DNA of 64,000 bases from Crassaminicella indica (GCF_019203185.1 NZ_CP078093.1:930001-994000), one strand, 5' to 3'. Shown: positions 27,717 to 36,432, counted from the stretch's first letter. The notes: generated by a model not told the origin, from the sequence alone. A program made the numbers and translations.

Positions 27717-28658
27717 ATGATACAAAAAAAGCTTCATAATACACATAAAGGATATCTCGCTGGTATATTATCAGCCATTTTTTTTGGCTGCTCTGGTTTA
27801 TTTGTAAAAAATGCACAAAGCAGTGGCTTAGATTCTATCAGCATTTTAGTTTTACAATATGTTCTTATTCTTCCAACACTGTGGGGGATCTCTTTTTGGA
27901 AATATAGACAACAAATAAAAATAGGTAAAAAAGAGCTTTTAAAGCTATTTTTCTTAGGTATGTTCATTCAAAGCTCGGTCAGTCGATGCTATTATGAATC
28001 ATTTCAATATTTGGATATATCTATTGCAACCATTTTGCTTTTTACTTATCCAATTATCATTACAATACTTTCATCTATTTTTGGAAAATCAAAATTAAAT
28101 AAAATCATTATATTATCTGTAATAATTGCTTTTTTTGGTTGTGTACTTATATTAGATTTATTTCACATGGATGCTTCCTTCCCTATGAAGGGTATCTTTT
28201 TAGGTCTTGGAGGTGCTGTATTTCTTGCAATTTCCAATATATTTCTTGAAAGCTTTGCAAATAAAATCCCTCCTTTTGTGTTATCAAGCTATACATCTAG
28301 TTTTATATGCTTAAATTTTTTAATTTTTAGTTTTCCATCAAATCTACTGAATCAAAATATCAGTAGTTCTCAATGGTTAAATATAGCTTTACTAGCTTTT
28401 TTATGTCAAATCCCACCTACAATTTTAATGGTTACAGCAATTCAGTATATTGGTGCTGTCAAAACAGCTATTATTGGAAATACTGAAATTCCTACAGCAG
28501 CAATTCTTGGATATATTTTTTATAACGAAACATTGAATTTTTTACAAATCATAGGAATTTTCTTTGTCATTGGAGGCATTATGCTAATGCAAAACAGTGA
28601 ATATGTTCAAAATAAATTAAAAGCAACTTTACTTAAACCTACTAATAACAAAACTTGA
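27717..28658 (+). CDS. EamA/DMT family transporter
   Basis: A 313-residue permease with ten transmembrane segments in two EamA repeats (about 13-150 and 160-300); GCSGLFVKNAQ and GNTEIPTAAILGY are the equivalent helix motifs of each half. DMT carriers export or import metabolites such as amino acids or nucleosides; substrate unknown. GAAGGGAG precedes the ATG. Monocistronic, with a terminator overlapping its 3' end. Confidence 0.87.
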   Translation: MIQKKLHNTHKGYLAGILSAIFFGCSGLFVKNAQSSGLDSISILVLQYVLILPTLWGISFWKYRQQIKIGKKELLKLFFLGMFIQSSVSRCYYESFQYLDISIATILLFTYPIIITILSSIFGKSKLNKIIILSVIIAFFGCVLILDLFHMDASFPMKGIFLGLGGAVFLAISNIFLESFANKIPPFVLSSYTSSFICLNFLIFSFPSNLLNQNISSSQWLNIALLAFLCQIPPTILMVTAIQYIGAVKTAIIGNTEIPTAAILGYIFYNETLNFLQIIGIFFVIGGIMLMQNSEYVQNKLKATLLKPTNNKT

Positions 28659-28688
28659 TCCAAATGAATTAAGTTTTGTTATTTTTTA
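28647..28688 (+). terminator. Intrinsic terminator after the EamA gene
   Basis: AACAAAACTT/AAGTTTTGTT stem followed by ATTTTTT. An inverted-repeat element copy begins at its end. Confidence 0.85.
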
Positions 28689-28689
28689 C

Positions 28690-28845
28690 TATAGGTAAAC
28701 AACATCAACATAAAAAAAAGAAATATATAAAGATAAGTGAATGACTTCGATAACTTTTGTAAAAAAACTTACTGAAATTTCATAAAAAATACGTTAAAAA
28801 CCTTCATTGTTTGAACGAAGTGAATTTTGAAGTTGTTTACCTATA
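28690..28845 (+). repeat. Inverted-repeat element, copy 2
   Basis: 156 bp bounded by TATAGGTAAACAAC and its exact inverse GTTGTTTACCTATA. The interior matches copy 1 and the left part of copy 3. TA at both outer edges suggests a TA target duplication. It fills most of the 306-base gap between the EamA and PlsC genes. Confidence 0.88.
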
Positions 28846-28964
28846 AAAAACTTTTATTTTATTATTCTTCTTAGCAAACGCTAATGAGATTTTTATGTGA
28901 AATTCACTTATCTAAAGCTCTTCATTTTATGGTATTATATTAACATGAAAGGAAGTGTGAAAAA

Positions 28965-29681
28965 ATGTTTCGAACAATATACATTGCTTTTTATTTTCTA
29001 GTAGATCAAATCTTTTTAATCCCTAAAGCATGGCAGATTGAAAAGCTAGAAAAACAAGGAAAAATAAAAGAAATGAACAATCTATTGCATACCATTTCAT
29101 ATTCATGGGGAAGACGCATTGTCCATGCAAGTGGTTCAAAAATAAATATATCAGGACTTGAAAATATACCAGAAGGGCCTGTTGTATTCATCAGCAATCA
29201 TCAAGGAAATTTTGATATTCCTATACTATTAGGCTTTATAGATAAACCAAAAGCTTTTATAGCAAAAATAGAGCTTTCTAAAATCCCTGTATTTAGTAAA
29301 TGGATCAGAAAAATAAAATGTATATTTATCGATAGAAATGATCCTAGACAATCTCTAAGAGCGATTAATGATGGTGTCAAAATTTTAAAGGAAGGTCATT
29401 CCATGATCATATTCCCTGAAGGAACGAGAAGCAAAGGTCCTAAAATGGCAAGATTTAAAAAAGGAAGCTTGCGACTTGCTACAAAAGCAAAGGTTCCAAT
29501 TGTTCCAATCACTATTGATGGCTCTTATAAAATAATGGAAGCTAACGGAAAACTTAATATAAAGCCAGCAGAAGTTAAAGTAACTATCTCTAAACCTATT
29601 TATACAGATAACCTTACAAAGGAAGAAGAAAGTGTTTTAAGTGATAAGGTATACGAAATTATTAAAAGTCATTTATCATAG
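28965..29681 (+). CDS. plsC: 1-acyl-sn-glycerol-3-phosphate acyltransferase (PlsC-like)
   Basis: A 238-residue membrane enzyme that acylates lysophosphatidic acid in phospholipid synthesis. The NHxxxxD catalytic motif is NHQGNFD (about 81-87), and the substrate-binding FPEGTRSKG motif lies at about 150-158. An N-terminal hydrophobic helix anchors it. AAGGAAGTG upstream of ATG 28965. Single gene with its own terminator. Confidence 0.9.
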   Translation: MFRTIYIAFYFLVDQIFLIPKAWQIEKLEKQGKIKEMNNLLHTISYSWGRRIVHASGSKINISGLENIPEGPVVFISNHQGNFDIPILLGFIDKPKAFIAKIELSKIPVFSKWIRKIKCIFIDRNDPRQSLRAINDGVKILKEGHSMIIFPEGTRSKGPKMARFKKGSLRLATKAKVPIVPITIDGSYKIMEANGKLNIKPAEVKVTISKPIYTDNLTKEEESVLSDKVYEIIKSHLS

Positions 29682-29685
29682 AAAC

Positions 29686-29724
29686 AAAAAGACAGCTCTT
29701 TTTATCATAGAGTTGTCTTTTTTT
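29686..29724 (+). terminator. Intrinsic terminator after plsC
   Basis: AAAAAGACAGCTCT pairs with AGAGTTGTCTTTTT around a short loop, ending in a T-run. Confidence 0.88.
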
Positions 29725-29793
29725 ATTATTTATTTAACTGTAAACCATTCTGGACTCACCCTTTTTAGCAAAATATTTATAAAATAATATTGA

Positions 29794-29979
29794 CAAATTT
29801 TTATTGAAACTATTGCAGGAAAAGGCTCATTTGTAGCTCATCAAAACAAAGCACTTTTAAAGGAACAGCGTTTGAAAATTATCGAAGAAAAGCTTACAGA
29901 GGTTGTAGAAGAAAGTAAAATGTTAAATATCAGCCTTGAAGAATTAAAAGAAATGCTGATTCTTTTATATGAAGAATAA
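29794..29979 (+). pseudogene. Truncated GntR/YtrA-type regulator (C-terminal part only)
   Basis: An open stretch encoding about 61 residues that matches the end of YtrA-subfamily GntR regulators: GKGSFVA just after the winged helix, then two helices including SLEELKEMLILLYEE. The DNA-binding helix-turn-helix is missing and there is no start codon; a stop lies just upstream. These regulators normally precede ABC transporter genes, and the fragment at 30022 fits that. Remnant of a degraded operon. Confidence 0.7.
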
Positions 29980-30021
29980 ATATTTAATATGAGTACTTAA
30001 TGCATATATGGAGGTTCAGTC

Positions 30022-30060
30022 ATGGAAAATATTTTATCATTAGAAAATATTAATAAATCT
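30022..30060 (+). pseudogene. 5' fragment of an ABC transporter ATPase gene
   Basis: GGAGGT at 30010-30015 and ATG 30022 begin MENILSLENINKS, the usual opening of an ABC ATPase. The reading is cut at 30061 by the end of the IS200/IS605 element. The rest of the gene is not found beyond the other end of the element (34190 on), so insertion was accompanied by loss of DNA. Confidence 0.6.
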
Positions 30061-30783
30061 AGTGAACTCTCCCTCCACTTGCTCACGCTGAAGTGGGGGC
30101 TTCTTGGTGTATTCAAGTATAGTAACAAATTTATACCAACTTACATCTGAAATACTTTGTGCTAATTTATCATTTTTCATCATATTTTTGACTGCTAAAT
30201 CCTCAAGAACTATAACTTGGTTTTCGCTTATAATTCTTTTAGATAATTTGTGAATAAAATCCAATCTTTGATTAGTTACTTTTTCATGTAATTTAGCAAC
30301 CTTTATTCTTTGTTTGTGAAAGTTATTACTGCCTTTTTGTTTTCTGCTTAATTTTCTTTGTTCTTTTACCAGTTTTTCTAATGATTTCTTTAGATATTTT
30401 GGATTTTCTATTTTTTCACCATTAGAGAATATAGCAAAATGGCTTAATCCTAGATCTATTCCAATATTTTCAGTTACTTTCTCTAAAGGCTTCACTTCTC
30501 TTTCGACACATATAGATACAAAATATTTTCCACTTGGAGTTTTTGAAACAGTAGCATTTATTATTCTACCTTCAACGTATCTATGAACTTTTGCTTTTAT
30601 CCACTTTAATTTAGGTAACTTTATTTTTCCCTTATTTATCTCAATATTGTTATTTACAAAATTACTTGTATAACTTTTATAGTTATCTCTTTTACTTTTG
30701 AATTTAGGTTTATCTGCTCTACCTTCAAAGAAATTTTTGAATGCAGTATCAAGATTTCTTAGTGACATTTGTAGTGAGGTGCT
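30040..30783 (-). pseudogene. tnpB: tnpB, 3' exon (C-terminally truncated)
   Basis: Continues tnpB after the intron: STSLQMSLRNLDTAFKNFF, then the RuvC-I Asp in IGIDLGLSHF and the RuvC-II Glu in VIVLEDLAV. Homology stops near 30109 at FVTILEY; the following residues come from the element end. The RuvC-III Asp and the zinc ribbon are missing, so the RNA-guided nuclease should be inactive. Confidence 0.8.
30072..30099 (-). repeat. Right-end subterminal hairpin of the IS element
   Basis: CCTCCACTT pairs with AAGTGGGGG (one G-T pair) around a ten-base loop, next to the cut ABC gene. Position expected of a transposase-recognised hairpin and of the 3' end of a TnpB guide (omega) RNA. Confidence 0.65.
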
Positions 30784-33434
30784 ATTCGAATAGGTAAGGA
30801 TTTGAAGTTATCTCCACCTTTTCCCCTCGACCACACCCTGCATGAGACTTTCGAACTCACAAGGCGTTCCATCTTAAACTTTTAATCTAAATTAATCAAA
30901 TTACATTCTTTACGATATTTGTTTACTTTCTTCAACTGTTTTACGTTCAATTGAAGTTTGTTCATATATCTATCAATCGTCTCTTTTAGTGTTGCATGTA
31001 TTAACTTGTGAACATCCTTGTGTATTGCTATGAGATTAGCAAATTCATCTTTTCCACCTAATTCTGTTGGCTTTATATGATGTATCTCCACTTCATTAGC
31101 ACATAAGAATTTACCTGTGACCAAGCATTTTCCTTTCTGTGATGAGTATTTAGAGAGTTTGTTATCTGCTAATTCAACCGTATTATATTCGTATATATTA
31201 TTCATAAGCCTTTGTATTTCAGTAGACACATTAGGTTTTAGTTTCTTGTATATTAATTCTCTACCTTGAGATGTATAGTTACATATATTTTGTGAAAAAT
31301 TCATCACATTTTTAGTCTGTATGTCTGCTATTGGATGGAGATATAAACCTGCTACCTTATGTGTTTTAAAGTTATTTTTATTGAACTTTTTGTATGTTTC
31401 GTTGGGTTTAATAGGAATTTCACATTTACCTATTGATTTTAGACGATTGAATAGGGTTTTGGAAATTTGATAGGCTATTTTACTAAAATCTCTGTTAATA
31501 TGCGTTGCATATTTGTAGTAGTTTTTAATCCCTATAATATATATGTTGTATTTATTGACTGTACTTGTTAAAGGATTTTTTTGTATATTTAAAATTAAAT
31601 CTCTTAATCTTGATTTAATCTTCTCCTTTTTCTTTTCCATGACGAATGTATTAGCAACATGTTTGTTTCTCTTTTTTACTACTTTAATCTTGAATCCTAG
31701 AAAATCTGAACTTTTCTTTCTAAGATTTGTTATTTGAGATTTTTCTGTTGATATATCCAGTTTCAAATTATTCTTTAAATAGTTTTTAATTGCATGAAAT
31801 ATTTTATTTGCTGTTATGTGATTTCTAGTGTAAATTTTGAAATCATCAGCGTACCTTACAATGAACATTTCTTTTAGATTACTATATTTTTTAAGTCCCA
31901 AGTATTTACTGTCTACTCTTGAATATCTGTATTTGGTTTCAAAGGTTTCCCATTGGTCACTAACCCACCAATCTAATTCATTTAACACAATATTAGACAG
32001 TAAAGGAGATAATATACCTCCTTGTGGAGTACCTTCAGTTGGTATCCCTATTCCTTCTATTGGTGCTTTTAGCATTTTACTAACTATTCTAAGAACTCTC
32101 TTATCTTTGATACCTATATCATACATCTGTTTTAATAATTTTGTATGATTTACGTTATCAAAGAAACCTTTTATATCTATATCTACTACATGATGCATCT
32201 TCCCTATATTAATTAGGTATTGATTTCTTGACATAGCATGATGAGTTGACCTATTAGGTCTAAATCCATAAGAATGTTTGTGGAATCTTGCTTCGCATAT
32301 TGATTCAAGAACTTGTTTGAACATTTGCTGTATAATTCTATCTCTCATAGTTGGTATTCCTAAAGGTCTTGTTTTACCGTTATCTTTAGGGATTTCTACC
32401 CTTCTAATCGAGTTGGGTTTGTAATTCTTTAGTGTGTCTCTTATTTCTTTCACAAATGTACCTTCATCCTTGACTTTATAATCTGCTATTGTCAATCCAT
32501 CAGTACCTTTAGTTTTACTTCCTGTGTTAGCCTTGATGTTTCTATATGCAAGAAGTATATTTTCTCTTGATGTTATGATTTCATATAATCTAAGACCGTT
32601 AGTGGCTCTTTTCTTACTTCTATCATATAACCAATCGAATGTTTCTTGCATACCGTAATATTCGCTATATCGTAATGCTGTACTCATTGATGGCGTGTTG
32701 TTCTCCTTCCATACAGAAGTCCCATCATCTTACCTGACCCTATGAGTTTCATTTAATTAGTTCAGTTTTCAAAGTTCAAGACTTGGGACTATCCCTCCGC
32801 CACTTATTATCATGGTTTCATAGGTACTGTGTCCCTACTTTCACAAAAGTAAATTCATTTCAATATCATTTGATATCTTATAGAAACCAACCCGATTAGT
32901 AGTCGTTTAGATAGTTGACTTTTGCTTACAATGTTCCGATTAACTTAGCTTTTACATATATCCTTAGATGCTTACTATGAGCCTGTTAATTTATACCTTC
33001 GTTGTTAGGTATTCCGAATTTCTTAATTGACAAACATACTTTTCGGTAATTAACCCCACTAGTTGTGGTTTAAATATTTCTATTTAATAAGAATTTAGAC
33101 TCGTACATTCGCAAGTTCGTCAGTTCATTTAAGAACATTCTCACCGTAGATATTTTCTAGCACTCCGACCTATCATACACTCAACCACCTCTGGTTCGCA
33201 TTTCGTGGTGGTAGGTTATTATCCCACATGCCTTACGGTATACTCTTAGCCGACTTTACCTAGCTTCAAACCCTTAATGTCTACTAAACATTAAACGCTT
33301 GTAGGAGTATCAAGTAATTCGTTTCAGCCTACATGAAGGCTTCATTCCAAATTTCAGTTAATCAGTTAGATTAAATGTGATTTCATTAATCCTCTCTTTT
33401 CGTGATTAATCACTTATAGAGAAACATTTCGCAC
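30784..33434 (-). mobile_element. Group II intron inserted in tnpB
   Basis: A 2651-base intron. The 5' end is GTGCG (33430-33434) and the 3' end is ...CCTATTCGAAT (AY rule). Removing it joins EEID to STSLQMSLRN in frame, giving a normal TnpB sequence. Domain V is recognisable at about 30829-30868 (CGCC... with a GAAA loop and GGTG). Domain I (32688-33434) holds a GTCAATT EBS1 candidate at 33025-33031 that pairs with the last seven exon bases. The reverse transcriptase gene lies in domain IV. Confidence 0.9.
30882..32687 (-). CDS. ltrA: Group II intron reverse transcriptase/maturase with HNH endonuclease
   Basis: A 601-residue intron-encoded protein. RT domain with GFRPNRSTHHA, DIDIKGFFDNV, the GTPQGG motif and the active-site VRYADDF; then the maturase X domain; then a C-terminal HNH endonuclease (CLVTGKFL, EIHHIKPTELGGKDEFANL, HKDVHKLIH). 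It promotes splicing and retrohoming. The reading frame and all motifs are intact, so the intron may still be active even though its host element is not. Confidence 0.95.
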   Translation of the reverse strand: MSTALRYSEYYGMQETFDWLYDRSKKRATNGLRLYEIITSRENILLAYRNIKANTGSKTKGTDGLTIADYKVKDEGTFVKEIRDTLKNYKPNSIRRVEIPKDNGKTRPLGIPTMRDRIIQQMFKQVLESICEARFHKHSYGFRPNRSTHHAMSRNQYLINIGKMHHVVDIDIKGFFDNVNHTKLLKQMYDIGIKDKRVLRIVSKMLKAPIEGIGIPTEGTPQGGILSPLLSNIVLNELDWWVSDQWETFETKYRYSRVDSKYLGLKKYSNLKEMFIVRYADDFKIYTRNHITANKIFHAIKNYLKNNLKLDISTEKSQITNLRKKSSDFLGFKIKVVKKRNKHVANTFVMEKKKEKIKSRLRDLILNIQKNPLTSTVNKYNIYIIGIKNYYKYATHINRDFSKIAYQISKTLFNRLKSIGKCEIPIKPNETYKKFNKNNFKTHKVAGLYLHPIADIQTKNVMNFSQNICNYTSQGRELIYKKLKPNVSTEIQRLMNNIYEYNTVELADNKLSKYSSQKGKCLVTGKFLCANEVEIHHIKPTELGGKDEFANLIAIHKDVHKLIHATLKETIDRYMNKLQLNVKQLKKVNKYRKECNLINLD

Positions 33435-33653
33435 GTCAATTTCTTCAAGCCATACAAATTCTTTTTTCATGCTTGGTAATTGATTTTGCTGCTGAGTATA
33501 TTTCATACATCTTTTTTCATTTTTATATACTTCATTTCTTTGATTTAAGAAATAGTTATATACAAATCTTGAACAACCGAAAGTCTTTTCAATAATTTCT
33601 ATCTGATTTTTATTTGGATATATTCTAAATTTGTATGCTTTATTGATTTTCAC
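33435..33653 (-). pseudogene. tnpB: tnpB, 5' exon
   Basis: Starts at GTG 33653 behind AAAGGTGG and encodes MKINKAYKFRIYPNKNQ, the standard N-terminus of TnpB/OrfB, then the HTH_OrfB region to WLEEID where the intron begins. With the 3' exon it forms a TnpB lacking its C-terminus. 15 bases after tnpA. Confidence 0.88.
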
Positions 33654-33668
33654 TACTTTTTACCACCT

Positions 33669-34067
33669 TTACTTTTTACCTTGACTCTGAATATATTTCT
33701 TTATTACTTCTATAGGTGAACCACCTGTTGTAAGTAAGCAGTAACTTCTTGACCAAAAATATTCTTTCCATAATTTTTTCTTTATTTGAGGAAACTCTTT
33801 TTTTATAAGTCTACTACTCGCACTTTTATAAGCATTTATAAATTTTGATAATTCACTATTTGGATGTGCTTTGAATAATACATGAACATAATTTTTGTCA
33901 TGTTCCCATTCTTGGGTAGTTATATTATAATTTGGACTTATTTTCTCAAATATATCTTTTAGTCTATTGCTTATATCATCATTTATTACTTCTCTTCTGT
34001 ATTTTATAACTAATACAAGATGATAATGCAACAAGAACACTGAATGATTATTTGTATCTAATTTCAT
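33669..34067 (-). CDS. tnpA: IS200-type Y1 transposase TnpA, HUH motif altered
   Basis: A 132-residue Y1 single-strand transposase. LLHYHLVLVIKYR and the C-terminal helix IEVIKKYIQSQ with the nucleophilic Tyr are present. The HUH metal motif reads Y-V-H (KNYVHVLF) instead of the family H-U-H (DHVHxLF): the first His is Tyr, encoded TAT, one base from CAT. Catalysis is therefore doubtful. The frame is otherwise intact. ATG 34067 chosen; GTG 34076 is also possible. Confidence 0.85.
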   Translation of the reverse strand: MKLDTNNHSVFLLHYHLVLVIKYRREVINDDISNRLKDIFEKISPNYNITTQEWEHDKNYVHVLFKAHPNSELSKFINAYKSASSRLIKKEFPQIKKKLWKEYFWSRSYCLLTTGGSPIEVIKKYIQSQGKK

Positions 34068-34150
34068 TATTATCACTCATTTCTATTATTTACTACTAAC
34101 TTTATTTTAGCACAAAAAAATAATAGAAGCAAGTTGTGTTTACGCATTCA

Positions 34151-34175
34151 TCTCCCACCTATAGAGGATGGGAGA
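34151..34175 (-). repeat. Left-end subterminal hairpin of the IS element
   Basis: TCTCCCA/TGGGAGA stem around an 11-base loop, about 85 bases upstream of tnpA. Confidence 0.65.
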
Positions 34176-34310
34176 CTTCTGCTAATCGTGTTAAAATATA
34201 TACAAATAATGATTTCTAAAAAATATCGTATTTGATTTTTTTTACCAAAAATGCTTTAATATGTTTAATCGAATTTAATATATTACTTAATTTTTCACTT
34301 TATGTTTATC

Positions 34311-34334
34311 AATAATCATTTTAAAATGATTATT
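34311..34334. promoter_or_regulatory. 24-bp perfect palindrome upstream of the DUF6612-like gene
   Basis: AATAATCATTTT and its exact reverse complement AAAATGATTATT, about 30 bases before the start codon. Its ATAATCATT half-sites resemble Fur/PerR-type operators, but the match is not exact. Confidence 0.45.
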
Positions 34335-34364
34335 CATAATAAATAATAAAATGGAGGGATATCA

Positions 34365-35393
34365 ATGAAAAACAGAAAAATCGCTTTATTCATGGTACTA
34401 ATATTTATAGTATCAATGACAATCACAGCAGTGGCTCAAGAAGATATTACAAAGGATGGTTTAACTGCATCAGAAATGCTAATCAAAGCAACAAATACCT
34501 TTAACAACCAATATACGACTTGTAAATTCAGCAATACAACCAATGTTAATACAAAGACTACAGGTTCTATGAATATCAAAAAACCAGATCCAAATGCTGA
34601 AGGTAAATTTATTGAAGAAGAACAAAAAATTGATGAAAATACAAATATGGTAATACTTCAAGAAGGAATATTTGAAAAACCAGAAAAAATATATGTAAAA
34701 ACAACTATTTCTTTAAAAGATATGCCACAAGAACAAAAACCTCAAACCTCTGAAACTTTTATGGATAAAGGAATTATGTACATTAAATCAGGAGAAAATG
34801 CAAAATGGATAAAAATAGATATTAATCCTTTAATGGCAGAAATAAAAAAGATAATAGGAAACGATAGAGCAAATGTAGGGATGACAAAAGAACAAATGGA
34901 ATTATTCGGTATGTATGCTACTTATGATGAAGATACTGTAATTGATGGCAAAGAATACTATGTAATCAATGTAAACATGGACAGTGCTGCTTTAAAAGAA
35001 GTATACAACAAGTTAATTAATAAAATGTTTGATCAACTTGGAAAAGTAATCGAACAAACTGAAAAAATTAAAACTGAAAAATCAACAACTGAAACAAATC
35101 CAGTACAAACAGAAGAAAAACCAAAAATGAATAAAGAAGTATTAATGCAACAAATGAAAGAAATGTTTTCTAAAATGAATATGAATATTACTTACAAATA
35201 CTATATCAATAAAGAAACAAAACTATATGAATTCATTGATATTACACAAACAATGGATATGACTATGGATAAATTACATACACAAACAACATCTAGTAGT
35301 AAATGTAAATATTATGATTTTAATAAAGAAGTTACTTTCCCTGTAATAAATGCTGACGATATTCAAGATATGAATCAATCACAATTAAAATAA
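34365..35393 (+). CDS. Secreted DUF6612-like (LolA/LppX-fold-type) protein
   Basis: A 342-residue protein with a signal peptide (KNRKIALFMVLIFIVSMTITAVAQ) and no lipobox Cys. The body has the beta-rich layout of DUF6612-type proteins: ASEMLIKATNTF, repeated aromatic/threonine strands, and a charged linker (about 230-250). Secreted; function unknown, perhaps lipid or hydrophobic ligand binding. ATGGAGGGAT precedes the ATG. Preceded by a perfect palindrome and followed by a terminator. Confidence 0.7.
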   Translation: MKNRKIALFMVLIFIVSMTITAVAQEDITKDGLTASEMLIKATNTFNNQYTTCKFSNTTNVNTKTTGSMNIKKPDPNAEGKFIEEEQKIDENTNMVILQEGIFEKPEKIYVKTTISLKDMPQEQKPQTSETFMDKGIMYIKSGENAKWIKIDINPLMAEIKKIIGNDRANVGMTKEQMELFGMYATYDEDTVIDGKEYYVINVNMDSAALKEVYNKLINKMFDQLGKVIEQTEKIKTEKSTTETNPVQTEEKPKMNKEVLMQQMKEMFSKMNMNITYKYYINKETKLYEFIDITQTMDMTMDKLHTQTTSSSKCKYYDFNKEVTFPVINADDIQDMNQSQLK

Positions 35394-35401
35394 TTTAGCC
35401 T

Positions 35402-35438
35402 AAAGACTAGAAAAAATTAATTTTTCTAGTCTTTTTTA
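35402..35438 (+). terminator. Intrinsic terminator after the DUF6612-like gene
   Basis: AAAGACTAGAAAAA pairs with TTTTTCTAGTCTTT, then a T-run. Confidence 0.9.
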
Positions 35439-35541
35439 TTGTATAAATAAAAATCTTTTACAATATTTCTTTCTAATGCATTTTATATACACATTTGGGA
35501 CAAACTTTTACTATATTATAATAAGGAGGTATTATGCATTC

Positions 35542-36144
35542 ATGAATACTGCTATTTCCTCACACACTCACTCAATCGATATACATTCCCCCGTAGCAAT
35601 TTATGATTTTGATAAAATATTTACAGAATATCTAACCAATTATTTTACAAGCGAATACAAAGCATTAGTCATTATGTGTATTGGTACAGATCGTGCAACA
35701 GGCGATTCTTTAGGTCCTTTGATTGGTTACAAACTAAAAAAAAGCTTAAAAAATTATAAAAACATTTTTATACATGGAACTCTAGAAAATCCTGTTCACG
35801 CAAAAAATCTTCGTGCTTCTATTGACTTTGTTTATAAGAACTATAAAAATCCCTTTGTCATTGCTATTGATGCTTGTTTGGGAAAATTTGATAGAATTGG
35901 ATATATCACAATAGGCTACGGTCCTTTAAAACCTGGAGCTGGTGTAAATAAACAACTTCCTTCTATAGGAAATATGCATATTACAGGCATTGTAAACTTA
36001 AGTGGATTTATGGAGTATATTATATTACAAAATACAAGACTAAATCTTGTAATGAAAATGGCTGATACTATTGCTGATGGCATTCAGTATAGCCTATGGA
36101 AATTTTTAAAAAGAATTACAAAGGAGCAGTATGAACTAAACTAG
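35542..36144 (+). CDS. yyaC: Spore protease YyaC
   Basis: A 200-residue protein of the YyaC family (GPR-like sporulation protease): IGTDRATGDSLGPLIGYKL, HGTLENPVHAKNL and the IDACLG core are diagnostic. Indicates an endospore former. ATG 35542 (MNTAISSH) is chosen; AAGGAGGT is 11 bases upstream. An out-of-frame ATG at 35534 with better spacing opens a three-codon reading frame whose stop overlaps the yyaC start. Confidence 0.92.
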   Translation: MNTAISSHTHSIDIHSPVAIYDFDKIFTEYLTNYFTSEYKALVIMCIGTDRATGDSLGPLIGYKLKKSLKNYKNIFIHGTLENPVHAKNLRASIDFVYKNYKNPFVIAIDACLGKFDRIGYITIGYGPLKPGAGVNKQLPSIGNMHITGIVNLSGFMEYIILQNTRLNLVMKMADTIADGIQYSLWKFLKRITKEQYELN

Positions 36145-36163
36145 ATCATCACTGCTCCTCTTT
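36122..36163 (+). terminator. Terminator overlapping the yyaC stop
   Basis: AGGAGCAGT/ACTGCTCCT nine-base perfect stem with a 20-base loop, then CTTTATTT. Confidence 0.65.
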
Positions 36164-36165
36164 AT

Positions 36166-36432
36166 TTAAAATAAAGATTCATATGTTCTTTTTTCTATAG
36201 CATAAATAATCTCATCAATACGCTTATTTTTTATATTTATCACTATCGCACCTTTATCCATATCAATGACACTATCAAAATTGCCCAAATAGCTCAATCT
36301 ACCATAATCACTATCATAAAGAATAGCATCTACATATCCGTCATAATTTTCATGTACCACTTCATATCCTCTCGCTTCTAATTCTTTGCCTATATCCTTT
36401 AGATGATCCTGTATAGCTACTATCTTTGGCAT
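36166..36432 (-). CDS. YkuS family protein (UPF0180)
   Basis: An 88-residue protein matching UPF0180/YkuS: KIVAIQDHL-type start, GYEVVH, VDAILYDSD and AIVINIKNKRIDEI. Function unknown. The Shine-Dalgarno AGGAGGTG is ideal but lies wholly in the 3' arm of a perfect 14-bp hairpin just before the ATG. Confidence 0.85.
   Translation of the reverse strand: MPKIVAIQDHLKDIGKELEARGYEVVHENYDGYVDAILYDSDYGRLSYLGNFDSVIDMDKGAIVINIKNKRIDEIIYAIEKRTYESLF

Larger units (their letters stand above)
30061..34190 (-). mobile_element. IS200/IS605 family element, disrupted, with nested group II intron
   Basis: On the minus strand the order is left-end hairpin (34151-34175), tnpA, tnpB 5' part, group II intron, tnpB 3' part, right-end hairpin (30072-30099). 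Subterminal hairpins and a tnpA-tnpB pair are the IS200/IS605 plan. tnpA has a changed HUH motif and tnpB lacks its C-terminal third, so the element appears immobile on its own. Outer ends are estimates. Confidence 0.8.
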
